Positions 46,739-54,348 of a stretch of DNA of 64,000 nucleotides are shown one piece after another. Location of the stretch: assembly GCF_040833955.1 (NCBI RefSeq), contig NZ_CP162133.1, positions 3,045,501-3,109,500 of the forward strand, read 5' to 3'. Every line of letters starts with the position of its first letter. Positions within the stretch are counted from its first letter, which is position 1. Below the pieces are notes generated by a model. The model made no database searches and had not been told where the DNA came from. It was given only the letters and a program-made list of their open reading frames with translations. Source of the stretch: Leptospira sp. WS60.C2 (GTDB lineage: Bacteria; Spirochaetota; Leptospiria; Leptospirales; Leptospiraceae). The translations under genes and the position numbers were made by a program.

Positions 46739-46757
46739 TCTAGTCCGTTAGCAAAAT

Positions 46758-46792
46758 CGTCGCTTAACTTAGGTTGGGCGGCGTTTTTTTTT
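46758..46792 (+). terminator. Intrinsic terminator of the RRM gene
   Basis: CGTCGCT and GGGCGGCG pair (one or two wobbles) with a short loop, followed by nine T at 46784-46792. It sits 19 bases after the stop. Confidence 0.85.
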
Positions 46793-46961
46793 GCCCTTTT
46801 GCCTGGAAAAAAACCAGAAATTAATTTCCAACCTTACGATTTCGTTACCCCAAAAACTAGTTCCTCTCTTAGCCTTAATTAGAAAAAGTTTTTACATAGA
46901 GTCGGTTCGATAAAACGAACATGTTCCTAATTGAACATCATTTGATTCTCATCGAATCCCA

Positions 46962-46992
46962 TTGACAATCGATCTTATTGTCGTATTACGAC
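46962..46992 (+). promoter_or_regulatory. Promoter with palindromic operator of the AbrB/VapC pair
   Basis: A perfect -35 TTGACA (46962-46967) and -10 TATTAC (46984-46989) are separated by 16 bases. GTCGTA-T-TACGAC (46980-46992) is a perfect palindrome over the -10 and just ahead of the start codon, typical of an autoregulated toxin-antitoxin operator. GAGG at 46994-46997 serves as ribosome-binding site. Confidence 0.65.
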
Positions 46993-47004
46993 TGAGGTGT
47001 CGAT

Positions 47005-47124
47005 ATGGGAAAAGTAACCGTCTCACCTAAATTCCAAGTGGTCATTCCAAAAGAAATCAGGGAACAAATAGGAGTCAAAGTTGGGATGAAACTTGAAATG
47101 ATTGTGCTCGGAGATCGAATTTGA
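47005..47124 (+). CDS. Truncated AbrB-family antitoxin (39 aa)
   Basis: This 39-aa protein is missing from longer-ORF searches but starts with ATG after GAGG. MGKVTVSPKFQVVIPKEIR and GVKVGMKLEM match the SpoVT/AbrB DNA-binding swapped hairpin. Antitoxins of this type usually have about 75-85 residues with a C-terminal toxin-binding tail; this one stops after VLGDRI. Its stop codon overlaps the TTG start of the VapC-like gene, so translation is coupled. It should still bind DNA but may not neutralise a toxin. Confidence 0.75.
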   Translation: MGKVTVSPKFQVVIPKEIREQIGVKVGMKLEMIVLGDRI

Positions 47125-47492
47125 ATGTAGTCGATTCTTCTGGATGGTTGGAGTATTTCACCGGATCCAATCGAGCTAATTTGTATGCGGACGCCATTGA
47201 AAAAACAGAAACTTTACTTGTCCCTAGTTTGTCTTTATTTGAAATTTTCAAAAAGGTTTACAAAGAGAATGTAGAAGACTTTGCTCTCAAAGTTGTGGCG
47301 CATATGCAATTAGGAAAGGTAATCCAATTGGATTCTAGTATAGCAATTTACGCAGCAAAACTCAGTGTCGAAAAGTCAATTCCAATGGTAAAAAGCATCA
47401 TATATGCAACAGCTAGGTTACACAAAGCAATGCTATGGACTCAAGACAATGATTTCATAGGACTATCAGGTGTGAAGTTTTTTGAAAATTAA
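47121..47492 (+). CDS. VapC-like PIN-domain toxin, probably inactive
   Basis: This 123-aa PIN domain has Asp5 (VVDSS), Glu41 (SLFEIFKK) and Asp109/Asp111 (TQDNDF), but the usual third acid in PMADSIIYATA is Lys91 (PMVKSIIYATA). PIN RNases need this Asp cluster for Mg2+. TTG at 47121 overlaps the antitoxin stop. VapC toxins cleave tRNA or mRNA; this copy is probably inactive or weakened. The partner antitoxin is shortened too, so the module seems decayed. Confidence 0.8.
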   Translation: MNVVDSSGWLEYFTGSNRANLYADAIEKTETLLVPSLSLFEIFKKVYKENVEDFALKVVAHMQLGKVIQLDSSIAIYAAKLSVEKSIPMVKSIIYATARLHKAMLWTQDNDFIGLSGVKFFEN

Positions 47493-47498
47493 ATGATT

Positions 47499-47948
47499 TT
47501 ACAAAATCACTTTAAACTTCGATTTCATCTTCTCGATTTGTTCTTCAGGAATTTGATGAACGTTTTTTCCACCATGTCTATTCTCTACGGTAACAACAGA
47601 AAATAGATACCCGTATTCAATCGCCAAATCTTCGTAAGGTTTCATTTCCCATTCCAATGTGAACGTATTATCGACAATGACAAAAGGAATCCCTTTTTCT
47701 AGGGCGTCCTTTGTTTTAGATTCACATTCTTTATATGCCAAATGATTTTTCGTGTAATCAAAATGATATTCCCCCCTTTCATTTTCAAAATAGGAATCAA
47801 TGGAAAAAATGGGAGCAACGTTTGTTTCTGCGATTTGTTTGGCGAGTGTAGATTTTCCCGCACCAGGAATGCCTCGTAAAAGTAGTAACGTTTTTAGTTT
47901 GGAATGGTTGTTTGGATGAGAACTTGCATCTATCTCCATAAGTTCCAA
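47499..47948 (-). CDS. P-loop kinase-like ATPase (AAA_33/polynucleotide kinase-like)
   Basis: This 149-aa protein has a Walker A motif GIPGAGKST (about residues 26-34) and a later FVIVDNTF segment (Walker B-like). Sequences of this kind occur in polynucleotide kinase-like and NEDD4BP2-like P-loop proteins. It probably phosphorylates a small substrate or nucleic acid end; the substrate is unknown. It is convergent with the VapC-like gene with 6 bases between stops. Confidence 0.75.
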   Translation of the reverse strand: MELMEIDASSHPNNHSKLKTLLLLRGIPGAGKSTLAKQIAETNVAPIFSIDSYFENERGEYHFDYTKNHLAYKECESKTKDALEKGIPFVIVDNTFTLEWEMKPYEDLAIEYGYLFSVVTVENRHGGKNVHQIPEEQIEKMKSKFKVIL

Positions 47949-48062
47949 TCATTCTTGTTTGCTGAAAGAATTCCTAGTTCTTTTTCTCTTGAAAAGACCT
48001 AGAAAAACCTCGCAAAGAAAACGAAGGTTTGGAAGAATTGCGGAAGTAACAAGGAGACTTTT

Positions 48063-48434
48063 GTGTCATACGAAGCTTATAAACTAATCCATATATTCGG
48101 AATGTATCTTTTATTTTTATCTTTGGGAGGAGTTGCTCTCTATTCCATCAACGGTGGGAAAAAATCGGACAACAATTTCAAAGTAATTGTTGCCATTTCG
48201 CATGGTGTTGGTTTAGTGCTGATCTTAGTTGCTGGATTTGGCCTAATGAAGTTTCGCGATATTTCTCACTCCGCTCTTCCCGTTTGGATCATCTTAAAGA
48301 TTGTCATCTGGCTTGCGTTTGGTGGTTTACTGACTTTAGCATATAAAAATGCAAAATATGCAAAAATCCTATGGTTTGTATTCCCAATTATGGGACTTTT
48401 TGCTGCTTATTTAGCTTTTTACCAACCAAGCTAG
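48063..48434 (+). CDS. Hypothetical four-helix membrane protein
   Basis: This 123-aa protein has about four membrane helices (residues 10-28, 38-62, 72-92, 100-118) and short charged loops. A GTG start at 48063 is preceded by AAGGAG at good spacing. The sequence resembles small membrane proteins of the SirB2 or cytochrome-associated type, but no heme motif is visible. Function unknown. Confidence 0.6.
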   Translation: MSYEAYKLIHIFGMYLLFLSLGGVALYSINGGKKSDNNFKVIVAISHGVGLVLILVAGFGLMKFRDISHSALPVWIILKIVIWLAFGGLLTLAYKNAKYAKILWFVFPIMGLFAAYLAFYQPS

Positions 48435-48566
48435 AATATAAAACTTTCCTTTCTCGGTGGACACTCTACTCGAGAAAGGATTTTCTTTCCGTTTTTGATT
48501 ACTCGTTTTAATACATAAATTTCGTATCTTCATCCGTTTCAAATTCTCCTCGTTAGGAATCGATAT

Positions 48567-49955
48567 ATGGAACCAAAAAAAACACGAATCGAAACCGACT
48601 CAATGGGAGAAATCGAAGTAACGAATTCTCGATATTGGGGAGCCCAAACCGAACGTTCCCTTCAATTCTTTCACATTGGAAAAGACCGGTTTCCAAGAGA
48701 GATGATTCGTGCTTTGGGACTTATCAAAAAACACGCAGCCATCATCAATACTGAACTTGGACTAATAGAGGAATCAAAATCAAAGCTAATCGTAAAAGCA
48801 GCAATTGAAGTCATAGAAGGATTGTTAGATGATCATTTTCCACTTTCTGTCTGGCAAACAGGTTCTGGAACACAAACTAATATGAATGCCAATGAAGTGA
48901 TTGCGAATCGTGCGAACGAAATATTTGGAAGTCCACTTGGCTTAAAATCACCCATCCATCCCAATGATGATGTGAACAAAGGGCAAAGTTCCAATGATGT
49001 CTTTCCAACTGCCATGCATATTTCTTCTGCAGAAATGATAATTCATCACCTTGTACCAAATCTAAAATTCTTAGAATCGAAACTCAAAGAAAAATCTGAA
49101 AAATTCCAACACATCATTAAAATAGGAAGGACTCATTTACAAGATGCAACCCCTCTTACACTAGGGCAGGAATTTTCTGGGTATACACAACAATTGACTT
49201 ATAGTTTAGAACGTATCCACCGCGTATTACCCTCTCTTTACAGAATTGCTCTCGGTGGGACTGCAGTGGGAACCGGTTTGAATACCCATCCAAACTTCTC
49301 CTCCAAAATGGCAAATGCCTTGGCAAAAGAAAACGGAATACCTTTTGAATCTGCTCCTAATAAATTTGAAGCACTTGCCGCTAACGATTCGTTAGTGGAG
49401 GTGAGTGGCATTTTAAAAACAATCGCTACTTCTCTAATGAAAATCGCAAACGACATTCGTTGGTTATCATCGGGTCCAAGGTCAGGAATAGGAGAAATTC
49501 GAATCCCTGAAAATGAACCAGGGTCTTCCATTATGCCAGGAAAGGTCAACCCCACACAGTCAGAAGCACTCACTATGGTTTGTGCTCAAGTCATTGGAAA
49601 TGATGTCGCTGTTAACATAGGAGGTGCTTCTGGAAATTTTGAACTCAATGTATTCAAGCCACTGATTATCTTCAATGTCCTCAATTCAATACGGTTACTA
49701 TCAGATGCAAGTCTCTCCTTCGCCAAGCATTGTGTTGATGGAATTGAGGCAAATGAATCCAAAATACAATCCAATTTAGAAAACTCGCTGATGTTAGTCA
49801 CAGCATTGAATCCACACATAGGGTATGACAAAGCAGCAAAAATTGCAAAACTTGCATATCTCGAAAACCTTTCCTTAAAAGAAGCAGGCGTCCAATTAGG
49901 ATTTTTGACGGCAGAAGAGTTTGATACTTGGGTAAAACCGAATGAGATGATATGA
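48567..49955 (+). CDS. fumC: Fumarate hydratase, class II
   Basis: This 462-aa homotetrameric fumarase converts fumarate to malate without iron-sulfur clusters. The signature [11 protein letters not shown] (near 315) and the active-site loop [17 protein letters not shown] (near 187) are present, with [14 protein letters not shown] near 98. A class I fumarase is also present at 59062-60675, so this species carries both kinds. The gene stands alone here, before the AraC regulator. Confidence 0.95.
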   Translation: MEPKKTRIETDSMGEIEVTNSRYWGAQTERSLQFFHIGKDRFPREMIRALGLIKKHAAIINTELGLIEESKSKLIVKAAIEVIEGLLDDHFPLSVWQTGSGTQTNMNANEVIANRANEIFGSPLGLKSPIHPNDDVNKGQSSNDVFPTAMHISSAEMIIHHLVPNLKFLESKLKEKSEKFQHIIKIGRTHLQDATPLTLGQEFSGYTQQLTYSLERIHRVLPSLYRIALGGTAVGTGLNTHPNFSSKMANALAKENGIPFESAPNKFEALAANDSLVEVSGILKTIATSLMKIANDIRWLSSGPRSGIGEIRIPENEPGSSIMPGKVNPTQSEALTMVCAQVIGNDVAVNIGGASGNFELNVFKPLIIFNVLNSIRLLSDASLSFAKHCVDGIEANESKIQSNLENSLMLVTALNPHIGYDKAAKIAKLAYLENLSLKEAGVQLGFLTAEEFDTWVKPNEMI

Positions 49956-50000
49956 AAGCATTGATTAAATTAGATTAGCGATTCAATTGAGGATAATTCA

Positions 50001-50870
50001 ATGGTTTCTGTTCCCAAAAGGAAATTTCTAATTCACCAATTAAAGAAAGCTCGTCGGTTTATTGAAGAAAACTTTTCTGAATCGATTGACCTAAATCAAA
50101 TTGCGAAATCCGCACATTTATCGACTTTTCATTTCCATCGTCTCTTCAAAACAAATTTTGGAATGAGTCCAGGAGAATATGTAACACTTGTTCGCTTAAA
50201 CAAAAGTATTGAATTGCTATTTTATACAAAAAAATCAATTTCAGAAATTAGTTTTGAAATTGGATATCCAAACACTGAAACCTATATCAGGAATTTTAAA
50301 AAGAGATTTCAAACAACGCCAAATCATTACAGAAAAAGTATTTTAAAAAAACCTGATTTTAATTTAAAAACAAATGAATTAGATTCAAATCAAAAGATTC
50401 GCAATCCATTTAAAGGCATTAAAGAAATAGATGAGTTTTATTTATGCATTCTACGTTTCGAAGGCAAAACAAAACAAAAAATCAAAACCCTATATCAACT
50501 TTTAGATAAAACGATACCCTTAGGATTATACAATGAAGGATTTCGTTTTTATGGAAGGAGTTTCGATCCCCCTTCCATCATGGATAAAAATGATCAGCGT
50601 TGGGAAATTGGGGTGAAAATTTCAAAATCAATTATCAAAAATATTCATCCTCCACTGGAAATAGTAAAATGGAAAAAAGGAAAATATTTACAGATCATAC
50701 ATGAAGGCCCGGCAATCGAATTAGAAAAAACATACGAGAAAGCATACGAATATATCATTCACTCATCACAAATTCAAATTGCAAATGATCCGATTTGGGA
50801 AGTGTACCGGAAAATTCCTCCTTTTCACCAAAAAACAGAAATTGAAATTTTGATCCGATTGAAAGAATAG
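50001..50870 (+). CDS. AraC-family regulator with GyrI-like ligand domain
   Basis: This 289-aa protein has an N-terminal AraC/XylS helix-turn-helix pair (residues about 8-105; IDLNQIAKSAHLSTFHFHRLFK and ISEISFEIGYPNTETYIRNFKKRF) and a C-terminal GyrI-like small-molecule domain (about 145-288; KGKYLQIIHEGPAIELEKTY). This architecture is shared with Rob/SoxS-like multidrug-responsive regulators. Two genes downstream (SRPBCC and alkyltransferase-like) lie in the same direction and may be regulated by it. Confidence 0.85.
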   Translation: MVSVPKRKFLIHQLKKARRFIEENFSESIDLNQIAKSAHLSTFHFHRLFKTNFGMSPGEYVTLVRLNKSIELLFYTKKSISEISFEIGYPNTETYIRNFKKRFQTTPNHYRKSILKKPDFNLKTNELDSNQKIRNPFKGIKEIDEFYLCILRFEGKTKQKIKTLYQLLDKTIPLGLYNEGFRFYGRSFDPPSIMDKNDQRWEIGVKISKSIIKNIHPPLEIVKWKKGKYLQIIHEGPAIELEKTYEKAYEYIIHSSQIQIANDPIWEVYRKIPPFHQKTEIEILIRLKE

Positions 50871-50927
50871 CAAGATTCGTCAATTCGAATTTGTATACTT
50901 CTGCTAATATACTATTTGGAGGTCAAA

Positions 50928-51452
50928 ATGAAGATCATAATCCTTTCGCTTGTTAGTTTATTCATACTATTGTTTATTGGCATAGTTTTATTTTTGCCCA
51001 ATAAAAGGACGGTACGCAAAGAATATCATTTTGCAAAAGAACTTACCCTTGTTTGGAAAAAAATTAGAGATATCGAAGGGCAAAAAAACTGGAGATCGGA
51101 TATCAAAAGTATAGAGATTCTTTCCAAAAATCCAGAAACCTGGAAGGAGTTCAACCAAAACGGTATACCAACTACTTTCCAAACTCTTACGTTAGAGAAA
51201 CATAACGAATGGTCAATAAAAGTCATTGATCCAGATTACATAAATGCTAAATGGACAGGTAAGTTAATTCCATCTGAATTTGGGACAACAGTTATCTTTG
51301 AAGAATCAATTTCTGTGGTATCACCATTTTATCGTGTTTTATCTTATTTGTTTTTTGATGTCGAAAATGTAATGCAAACTTATTTAAAAGATTTAACGCT
51401 AAGTTTAGGAGAAACTTGGGATGAAAGAAAAGTCAAAACTTCAATGGAATGA
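50928..51452 (+). CDS. SRPBCC-like protein with N-terminal membrane anchor
   Basis: ATG at 50928 follows GGAGG and gives a protein of about 174 aa with one N-terminal helix (IIILSLVSLFILLFIGIVLFLP). The rest resembles a START-like domain (KEYHFAKELTLVWKKIRDIEGQKNW; FGTTVIFEESISVVSPFYRVL). Its ligand is unknown. The next gene overlaps its end by 32 bases, so the two form one operon behind the AraC-type gene. Confidence 0.65.
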   Translation: MKIIILSLVSLFILLFIGIVLFLPNKRTVRKEYHFAKELTLVWKKIRDIEGQKNWRSDIKSIEILSKNPETWKEFNQNGIPTTFQTLTLEKHNEWSIKVIDPDYINAKWTGKLIPSEFGTTVIFEESISVVSPFYRVLSYLFFDVENVMQTYLKDLTLSLGETWDERKVKTSME

Positions 51453-51846
51453 AAAACTAACAAAAAAAGCAGATCCAAAGGTCAAACATATTGAAAAAAA
51501 ATTTTCAGATATCAATGCTGATTCAGATATGTTAATTGCAACTCCAAAGATATTCGAAGACTATCTAAAAAAAATTCCGAAGGGTCAATTTGTCGAAATA
51601 AAAAAAATTAGAAAAGACTTGGCCAAAAGATTCAAAGCTGATGCAACATGTCCGGTCACCACAGGTCTTTTTATCAGGATCGTTGCAGAATCTGCGTATG
51701 AAAATTTTCAAAATGGAGTTAAAATTTCAGAATTAACTCCATTTTGGAGGGTCATTGCACCAAACTCATCTCTTGCGAAAAAGCTTAGTTTCGGAACAGA
51801 ATTTTTAGAAAAGATGCAAAAGAAAGAAGGAATTCAATTCTTTTGA
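51421..51846 (+). CDS. Alkyltransferase-like (MGMT/ATL-fold) protein lacking the active Cys
   Basis: This 141-aa protein resembles the C-terminal DNA-binding fold of MGMT: IPKGQFVEIKKIRKDLAKRF, CPVTTGLFIRIVAESAYE and TPFWRVI, where the canonical active motif is PCHRV. Here Cys is replaced, as in alkyltransferase-like (ATL) proteins, though ATLs usually have Trp in this place; the motif reads PFWRV. The N-terminal 30 residues are basic. It may bind alkylated DNA without repair. Confidence in the family is modest. Confidence 0.45.
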   Translation: MKEKSKLQWNEKLTKKADPKVKHIEKKFSDINADSDMLIATPKIFEDYLKKIPKGQFVEIKKIRKDLAKRFKADATCPVTTGLFIRIVAESAYENFQNGVKISELTPFWRVIAPNSSLAKKLSFGTEFLEKMQKKEGIQFF

Positions 51847-51898
51847 GGTTCCTATTTTGAGGTTCTATAAAAAGAATTTGCTTTTGGACACATGTCAC

Positions 51899-52489
51899 TT
51901 ACTTGGGAAATCCATTGATATGAGTTTCAATAAATTGAAAATGAAGTTCTAGTTCGTCGTTAACAGTTGTAATAAGTCCACCAGCCACTTTCGGAGCTTC
52001 CATTCCAAGTTCCGAAAATTTTGTTTTTGCCAATCCTTTCCATGTTAGGTTTCCGTTTTGAAGTTCTTTGTATATGAAAAACGATAAAATAAAATCTTTT
52101 TTACCTTTCTTGAGAATACCTTTTAATTCAAAGCTAGAATTTTTTTTCTTGGTCCAATCTACTTTGGAGATAGGGTTTGTAATAAAGATTAAACTAGGTT
52201 GGATATCCTCTTCCAATATCTTTCTAACTTCTTTATCTCTCATTTCTTGATTGCTATTAAAGCCTGAAATTGGGAATTTACCTTCAAATACGTATCCTAA
52301 ATTCGTTTGTTCGATTTTTAATTCAATTTTACAATTGATTCCAACTGGTGACTGTTTGTTGACAACAAACAATGTTTTGTCCGTTTTCCAAGCAACACAG
52401 CTTTCTCCGTTTGGAAATGTGACCGCTTCTGCGTGGATTGAGTCAAAAATAAACAAACAAACAAAAATGTACAAAAATGTTTTTTTCAT
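51899..52489 (-). CDS. YceI-like exported lipid-binding protein
   Basis: This 196-aa protein has a signal peptide (FLYIFVCLFIFDSIHAEA) and a beta-rich YceI-type barrel: INCKIELKIEQTNLGYVFEGKF, NSNQEMRDKEVRKILE and LKGILKKGKKDFILSFF. YceI proteins bind polyisoprenoid-type lipids in the periplasm. It is not as close to the classical family as most, so the call is moderate. It follows the disrupted SDR gene on the same strand by 1-2 bases. Confidence 0.65.
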   Translation of the reverse strand: MKKTFLYIFVCLFIFDSIHAEAVTFPNGESCVAWKTDKTLFVVNKQSPVGINCKIELKIEQTNLGYVFEGKFPISGFNSNQEMRDKEVRKILEEDIQPSLIFITNPISKVDWTKKKNSSFELKGILKKGKKDFILSFFIYKELQNGNLTWKGLAKTKFSELGMEAPKVAGGLITTVNDELELHFQFIETHINGFPK

Positions 52490-52490
52490 A

Positions 52491-53272
52491 TTAATGTCCT
52501 TCTAAAATCGTTAACTTATCCTCTGCATAATTCCATAAATTTTTCCGATTTTCATTTGATAGGAGCCAAGGATCACCATCAAAAAAATTCTGATTTTTAT
52601 AGAACGTATGTTTTCCTTTCATGAATGACTTAGACTCAATTAGACGCCACAATTCAGAAGAAACTTCTGCCGGTGTTTTTGTTTTTAGAATAAAAAACGG
52701 TGCAATCAAATATTCCAAAAAGTTAGGAATTTCTCTTCTAATATTTGTTTTCACACTTCCAGGTCCTGCACCCAAGGTAACGATATTATATCTTTTTGCA
52801 ACCTCCACTACCCATAAATCATTTGCTAACTGAGCTTGTCCATGCCCTGACATACCAAAACGTTTATCATTTTTATTGAAGTTTGAGAAATCCAACTTTA
52901 AATAGTTAGACACTTTTTCCGAAGAAGCTGCAATGTTCATTAACAAAGTTTTTTTGATGCAAAAGTTTGGTTGGATAAAAACGAGAAAGAACACTGGTCG
53001 CAAAGTTAATTTCGATATCCTCTTTCGTTTTCTTTTTCTTCGGAAAAATGATGCCAATCGAGTGGAAGATTAAATCTACTTTGAACGGATTTTCATTCCA
53101 CTTTTGCATCAAATCCTTCAAATTCGATAGTTCCGAAAAATCACCTAAGTATCCTTCCCATTGGATATGATCAGGAATTTTTTTTAATAACATGGCCTCC
53201 ATTTGTGTTTTGGATCGACCGAGGGCAATGATTCGCAATTTTTCATTTTGAAAATTCTCAATTATAGTTTCG
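52491..53272 (-). pseudogene. Short-chain dehydrogenase, C-terminal 90%, cassette-split and frameshifted
   Basis: Minus-strand coding runs from 53272 (GKSFIET...IIENFQNEK) to 52491. An NAD(P)-type SDR body is visible: LRIIALGRSKTQ, VDLIFHSIGIIFPK, MNIAASSEKVSN, GMSGHGQAQLANDLW. The reading frame shifts at a run of seven T at 52949-52955 (minus-strand A); removing one base rejoins FYPTKLLHQK to TLLMNIAAS. The Rossmann start lies at 54219-54292, on the other side of the inserted cassette. Two lesions make it a pseudogene. Confidence 0.85.
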
Positions 53273-53370
53273 TTATACGACATTTCGTAAAAATTTCACC
53301 AAAAACATGAAAAAATTAAGGAAATTCGTATAAGAAGCCCTTTTCGCAAAGAAAATTCCAATCTCATTTA

Positions 53371-53398
53371 TTGACTTTTCCATTTGTCTTAGGATAAT
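53371..53398 (+). promoter_or_regulatory. Cassette promoter for the MNT/HEPN genes
   Basis: A TTGACT (53371-53376) and GATAAT (53393-53398) pair is spaced by 16 bases, 8 bases before the MNT ATG. It suggests the cassette carries its own promoter, as toxin-antitoxin cassettes usually do. Confidence 0.6.
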
Positions 53399-53405
53399 AT
53401 ACCAT

Positions 53406-53705
53406 ATGAAAGTTGAATCCAAAAAAGAATTGATTGAGGAATTAACGAAAATCAAACCAATTCTCAATAATAATTTTGGTGTTCTGAAAATCGGAATCTT
53501 TGGATCTTTTGCAAAAGATAAAGTTAATTCTGATAGCGATGTTGACTTACTCGTTGAAATGAAAAGTCCCGATTTTGATTCTTTTGTAGGTTTAAAAATA
53601 TTTTTAGAAAAACTTTTTGAAAGAAATGTAGACATTATTAGAAAAAGAAATCAAATTAAGCCTTCTTTTCTAAATAGAATTCAGAAAGATATTATAAATG
53701 TCTGA
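53406..53705 (+). CDS. MNT-domain nucleotidyltransferase antitoxin (MntA-like)
   Basis: This 99-aa minimal nucleotidyltransferase has GSFAKDK near 33-39 followed by SDSDVDLLVE, giving the catalytic Asp45 and Asp47. MntA antitoxins AMPylate and so inactivate their HEPN partner. The gene overlaps the next start by 8 bases. It lies in the cassette on the plus strand and appears intact; the partner toxin is broken, so it may now be a neutral passenger. Confidence 0.85.
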   Translation: MKVESKKELIEELTKIKPILNNNFGVLKIGIFGSFAKDKVNSDSDVDLLVEMKSPDFDSFVGLKIFLEKLFERNVDIIRKRNQIKPSFLNRIQKDIINV

Positions 53706-54066
53706 AGAAATCTATGAAAGGTTTGAATTTATTCAAGAATCGATCGTAATCATTCAAACTAGATTCGAAAAAATAAAATTCCCTGATGATCTTATTAATT
53801 CCCATGATGGAATTACAATTCTAGATTCAATTGCAATGAGACTACAAGCAATTTGAGATAATATTAAATCTGTTGTAAAATTAGACGGTAAATTTCTAAA
53901 TAAATATCCAGATACAGATTGGGAAAAAATTATGAAAATGAGAGATGTAATCTCCCATCATTATGAAGGTCTTGACCACGAAATAATTTTTAATATCTGT
54001 AAAAACAAAATACCCGAATTAAAACAATCTGTCGAATTTATACTGAAACTACGAAACGGCGTATAA
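53698..54066 (+). pseudogene. HEPN-domain toxin with an in-frame nonsense codon
   Basis: Translation of 122 codons from ATG at 53698 is broken only by TGA at 53854-53856 (codon 53, in RLQAI-stop-DNIKSV; GGA is the likely ancestor). The downstream part retains the HEPN RxxxxH catalytic motif (RDVISH, R82 and H87) and the terminal KLRNGV. The stop TAA at 54064-54066 lies within the attC R'' core, as usual in cassettes. The toxin should not be produced in full length. Confidence 0.8.
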
Positions 54067-54218
54067 CAGCGAGGAAACGCTTCGCTTCTGCACAAGGCCT
54101 CGCTTGGGCTGCGCCACATTCCTCTCCGTCACGCTTTCTTGCGATCGCAAGAAGCGCGCCGACGCTAACGCCTGCATCCGCAGGCTCAGCTACGAGGAAC
54201 GTCGTCTCCCCTAGTTCG
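54061..54218 (+). repeat. attC recombination site of the cassette
   Basis: The site begins with R'' GTATAAC and ends with CTAGTTCG, where base 54218 is the cleaved G. It includes a perfect 18-bp palindrome TTCTTGCGATCGCAAGAA (54136-54153), and a GCCTGC/GCAGGC hairpin near 54170-54186. It is unusually G+C-rich compared with its surroundings, and long (about 160 nt). It closes the cassette downstream of the HEPN gene in the normal orientation. Confidence 0.8.
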
Positions 54219-54292
54219 ATAAACGATTTACCAATACCATCAGAAGCACCCGTAACAATAAATACCTTCCTATTAAATACCAATATATTCAA
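54219..54292 (-). pseudogene. N-terminal Rossmann fragment of the interrupted SDR gene
   Basis: The minus strand from a TTG at 54292 encodes FNRKVFIVTGASDGIGKSFI, the TGxxxGIG nucleotide-binding motif of the SDR, and then runs into the cassette at 54218. Beyond that point it reads attC sequence, so the longer open frame ending at 54038 is chimeric and not a real gene. The start is unclear (no ATG). The other 90% of the gene is at 52491-53272. Confidence 0.8.
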
Positions 54293-54348
54293 TATATTAA
54301 GTATTTAAAAAAGCAAAAGAGCAGAGTATCCTTTTACTATTAAAAACA

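Larger units (their letters stand above)
53273..54218 (+). mobile_element. Integron-type gene cassette carrying MNT/HEPN genes and an attC site
   Basis: This 946-bp segment interrupts the SDR gene. Deleting it and joining 53272 to 54219 restores GKSFI|ETIIENF in one frame, with no target duplication or terminal inverted repeat. Its 3' part is a structured attC-like site whose R'' core GTATAAC (54061-54067) is the exact complement of the R' core GTTATAC formed by base 54218 plus 53273-53278. The target reads G|AT, matching secondary integron sites. No integrase is visible in the window. Confidence 0.85.

Noticed and set aside
53273..53635. A minus-strand open frame opposite the MNT gene
   Set aside because: It has no recognisable family and lies antisense to the well-supported MNT domain.
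53273..54218. Transposon or insertion sequence as the source of the SDR interruption
   Set aside because: There is no transposase, no terminal inverted repeat and no target duplication; an attC-like end fits better.
54038..54292. An open reading frame on the minus strand starting with an SDR Rossmann motif
   Set aside because: Only the first 25 codons are SDR; the rest reads through the attC site, so it is a junction chimera and not a gene.
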